Below, one piece after another: positions 38,844 to 39,697 of a stretch of 39,697 bases of DNA; positions within the stretch are counted from its first letter, which is position 1; every line of letters starts with the position of its first letter. A model generated the notes under the pieces. That model did not search any database. It was not told the origin of the DNA and saw only the letters and a program-made list of their open reading frames with translations. Position numbers and translations under genes: made by a program. Source of the stretch: a virus; IMG/VR virus record IMGVR_UViG_3300027138_000008, positions 1-39,697 of that record; one strand, given 5' to 3'.

Positions 38844-39279
38844 AACAGGCACCCACCACAGATGCACAGTCCCACTGTAGGTCACTCCCTTCGTAATCCA
38901 CATACCTGTACCGGCTAGCTGCCTTTGCCCTCTCACTGGCCGGTCCAAGGACCTCCAAGGCCGCTCTCTGCGCTTCCAGGTGGTCAGGGTGCGTAACCCG
39001 ATAACGACGCTTGTGGCTGCCCTGCCTTGTCGGCACCAGATGCAAGAACTGAATCAGCCCGTCATCCAGCAACAAGTCGATGGCCTTGATCACCGTTCCA
39101 TTCGACATGTGGCACAGGTCAGCCAAGGCCTTATGCGACAGCACTGTCGTCCCACCACAATTCTTCCTCTGGTCATGCCATGCCGCTTCCCACATCACCC
39201 CATACACAGCCCCGCAAGCCTGACTCAGTGCCATCGCCTCCCTCATCAATGGACAGGCCCCAACCAGCAGTACCGACAT
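38842..39279 (-). CDS. winged-helix DNA-binding protein, possible regulator
   Basis: 145 residues from ATG 39279; a TTG codon lies directly before it. The central segment LSHKALADLCHMSNGTVIKA followed by LDDGLIQFLHLVP and HKRRYRVTHPDH has the helix-turn-helix plus wing pattern of MarR/replication-initiator-type domains. The N-terminal half is hydrophobic and helical (MREAMALSQACGAVYGVMWE). It is the first gene of the leftward arm, next to the repeat-rich noncoding end, so it may control the divergent region. The repeats at 39287-39351 just upstream could be its operator. Family not identified. Confidence 0.7.
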   Translation of the reverse strand: MSVLLVGACPLMREAMALSQACGAVYGVMWEAAWHDQRKNCGGTTVLSHKALADLCHMSNGTVIKAIDLLLDDGLIQFLHLVPTRQGSHKRRYRVTHPDHLEAQRAALEVLGPASERAKAASRYRYVDYEGSDLQWDCASVVGAC

Positions 39280-39286
39280 CAAGGGT

Positions 39287-39351
39287 TCTCAGGAGTAGGC
39301 AGATATTAGATCCCAAGGCTTCCCAGGAGTAGGCAGACATAGATCCCAAGG
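39287..39351. repeat. two tandem direct repeats upstream of the winged-helix gene
   Basis: Copy 1 at 39287-39318 and copy 2 at 39321-39351 share CAGGAGTAGGCAGA and AGATCCCAAGG, differing at a few positions in between; start-to-start spacing is 34 nt. They lie 8-72 nt upstream of the winged-helix gene. Spacing close to three DNA turns suits cooperative binding of a regulator or a phage promoter. Confidence 0.65.
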
Positions 39352-39352
39352 T

Positions 39353-39362
39353 CCACCTAGGT
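39353..39362. repeat. CCACCTAGGT word, copy 1
   Basis: Contains the 8-bp palindrome ACCTAGGT. An identical 10-mer is at 39472-39481. The nine-base word CACCTAGAC, related to it, also lies just before the first early gene (202-210, + strand) and before the capsid gene (32152-32160, minus strand). It is a candidate core of a phage promoter or operator; the link is only suggestive. Confidence 0.4.
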
Positions 39363-39391
39363 TGCCCAACCACATGGGTACCTGGTTCGAC

Positions 39392-39434
39392 CGTTGGCCG
39401 CTAACCACATAGCCACCATGGCTAGACGGCAACG
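39392..39434. repeat. bulged stem-loop in the right-end noncoding region
   Basis: CGTTG-G-CCG at 39392-39400 pairs with CGG-CAACG at 39427-39434 with one bulged base. Inside it TAGCC (39410-39414) pairs with GGCTA (39420-39424) around ACCAT. Two nested stems in a noncoding region suggest an RNA or DNA structure with a function, which is not identified. Confidence 0.45.
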
Positions 39435-39471
39435 ATCCTCCCACCTTCCCCACACCCGTTTGGATACAAGA

Positions 39472-39481
39472 CCACCTAGGT
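39472..39481. repeat. CCACCTAGGT word, copy 2
   Basis: Second exact copy of the 10-mer at 39353-39362, 119 bases apart. Both copies are in noncoding DNA between the putative minus-strand promoter and the winged-helix gene. Confidence 0.4.
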
Positions 39482-39512
39482 CACCTGCTTTTTGTTCGGA
39501 AAATCCGAGGGG

Positions 39513-39541
39513 CTTATGCCTAGTGCGGACGGCGTCGTCAC
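39513..39541 (-). promoter_or_regulatory. possible sigma70-type promoter for the leftward arm
   Basis: On the minus strand GTGACG (39541-39536) and CATAAG (39518-39513) are separated by 17 bases; each matches four of six consensus positions. It points toward the winged-helix and terminase genes. The -35 overlaps the 16-bp palindrome at 39540-39555. With only moderate matches in GC-rich DNA, chance is a real alternative. Confidence 0.3.
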
Positions 39542-39555
39542 CCCCCATGGGGGGT
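39540..39555. repeat. 16-bp perfect palindrome ACCCCCCATGGGGGGT
   Basis: A perfect palindrome in noncoding DNA, next to the possible leftward promoter. A dimeric protein could bind it, or it could form a cruciform. It is the second longest inverted repeat in the right end. Confidence 0.6.
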
Positions 39556-39640
39556 CACCGCCGGCCACCTGAGGGGCACCCTGGGGTACTTGGACAGGCT
39601 GGGGCACCCGCTGGACAGCGGGCAGCCCAGGCACCCCAAG

Positions 39641-39697
39641 GTGTCTTGTGTGTCCGCGTACCTGCAGTGAGGACAGGTGCGCGGACACACAAGACAC
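39641..39697. repeat. 24-bp terminal inverted repeat ending exactly at the last base
   Basis: The left arm (39641-39664, starting GTGTCTTGTGTGTCCGCG) and right arm (39674-39697, ending CGCGGACACACAAGACAC) are complementary over 24 bases with a single T/G mismatch, around the loop CAGTGAGGA. The sequence ends with the last base of the right arm. Either this is a real structure (hairpin end, or part of a region cut when a circular assembly was opened) or it is a fold-back artefact at a contig end. No copy of this sequence exists at the left end. Confidence 0.8.

Larger units (their letters stand above)
39280..39697. other. 418-bp noncoding right end rich in repeats
   Basis: No convincing gene. 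From left to right it holds two 31-32-nt direct repeats (39287-39351), two copies of CCACCTAGGT (39353-39362, 39472-39481), an imperfect hairpin (39360-39371, GGTTGCCCAACC), a bulged stem (39392-39434), a possible promoter (39513-39541), a 16-bp palindrome (39540-39555), GGGGCACCC twice, and the terminal inverted repeat (39641-39697). Such density suggests an origin, packaging or control region. Confidence 0.7.

Noticed and set aside
39513-39541. further sigma70 promoters in the noncoding ends, for example TTGTTC-17-TATGCC on the + strand near 39494
   Set aside because: Only three of six bases match in each element, not better than chance in this region; only the minus-strand candidate at 39513-39541 was kept, at low confidence.
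39476-39697. 73-codon minus-strand frame at the right end
   Set aside because: It starts with a GTG formed by the inverted repeat at the very end of the sequence and reads through a palindrome; composition is Pro/Gly/Val-rich without pattern.
1-39697. direct terminal repeats as in T7
   Set aside because: The first and last hundred bases show no shared direct repeat by eye; the assembly may be cut elsewhere or collapsed, so this cannot be decided from the sequence.
1-39697. integrase, CRISPR array, photosynthesis or nucleotide-metabolism genes
   Set aside because: No frame resembled a recombinase, no regular repeat-spacer pattern was seen, and no psbA, hli, talC or ribonucleotide reductase-like protein was found.

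Overview
The window reads as a nearly complete genome of a T7-like short-tailed phage (podovirus, Autographivirales-like) that probably infects a picocyanobacterium of the Synechococcus/Cyanobium type. The phage assignment rests on a single-subunit T7-type RNA polymerase, a T7-style replication cassette, and the full T7-style head, connector, tail and internal-core set. The host inference rests on the high GC content (judged by eye) and on several small protein families that I associate with picocyanobacteria and their phages (the HPIAPPPELV, LSPxAQAV and ALCAELL proteins). No integrase, repressor/lysogeny module, tRNA, CRISPR array, photosynthesis gene or nucleotide-metabolism gene was seen.

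Layout. Positions 1-212 are a noncoding leader. Positions 213-10484 are transcribed rightward. They hold about 17 tightly packed small early genes (213-4294), many with ATGA-type overlaps, followed by the RNA polymerase, single-stranded-DNA-binding protein, Holliday-junction endonuclease, primase-helicase, a zinc-ribbon protein, a 74-residue protein and the 5'-3' exonuclease. Positions 10456-39279 are transcribed leftward. Read in that direction they hold a winged-helix protein, small and large terminase, an M15 endolysin, a run of small virion or assembly proteins, portal, scaffold, capsid (bounded by terminator-like hairpins), tail tubes A and B, the internal virion proteins, two fibre genes, an accessory cassette of small cyanophage proteins, and finally a group of small phage proteins including candidate holin/spanin-like membrane proteins. 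The two arms meet tail to tail at about 10456-10484 with overlapping 3' ends. Positions 39280-39697 are noncoding and rich in direct and inverted repeats, and the sequence stops exactly at the end of a 24-bp inverted repeat.

How it would work. The early arm makes host-takeover proteins and the phage RNA polymerase. The SSB, junction resolvase, primase-helicase and exonuclease would replicate and process concatemers. The leftward arm builds and packages virions and lyses the cell. Three features differ from the T7 plan: replication and structural genes point in opposite directions; no DNA polymerase is present although its neighbours on both sides are; and the junction endonuclease has no ATG start and lies across the end of the SSB gene. 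The largest virion protein (2275 residues) carries a ParB-like domain and an HExxH metallopeptidase motif, like the 'polyvalent' proteins thought to be injected with phage or plasmid DNA. At least five genes (44, 51, 45, 23 and 16 residues) are short enough to be missed by ordinary gene calling and are described here.
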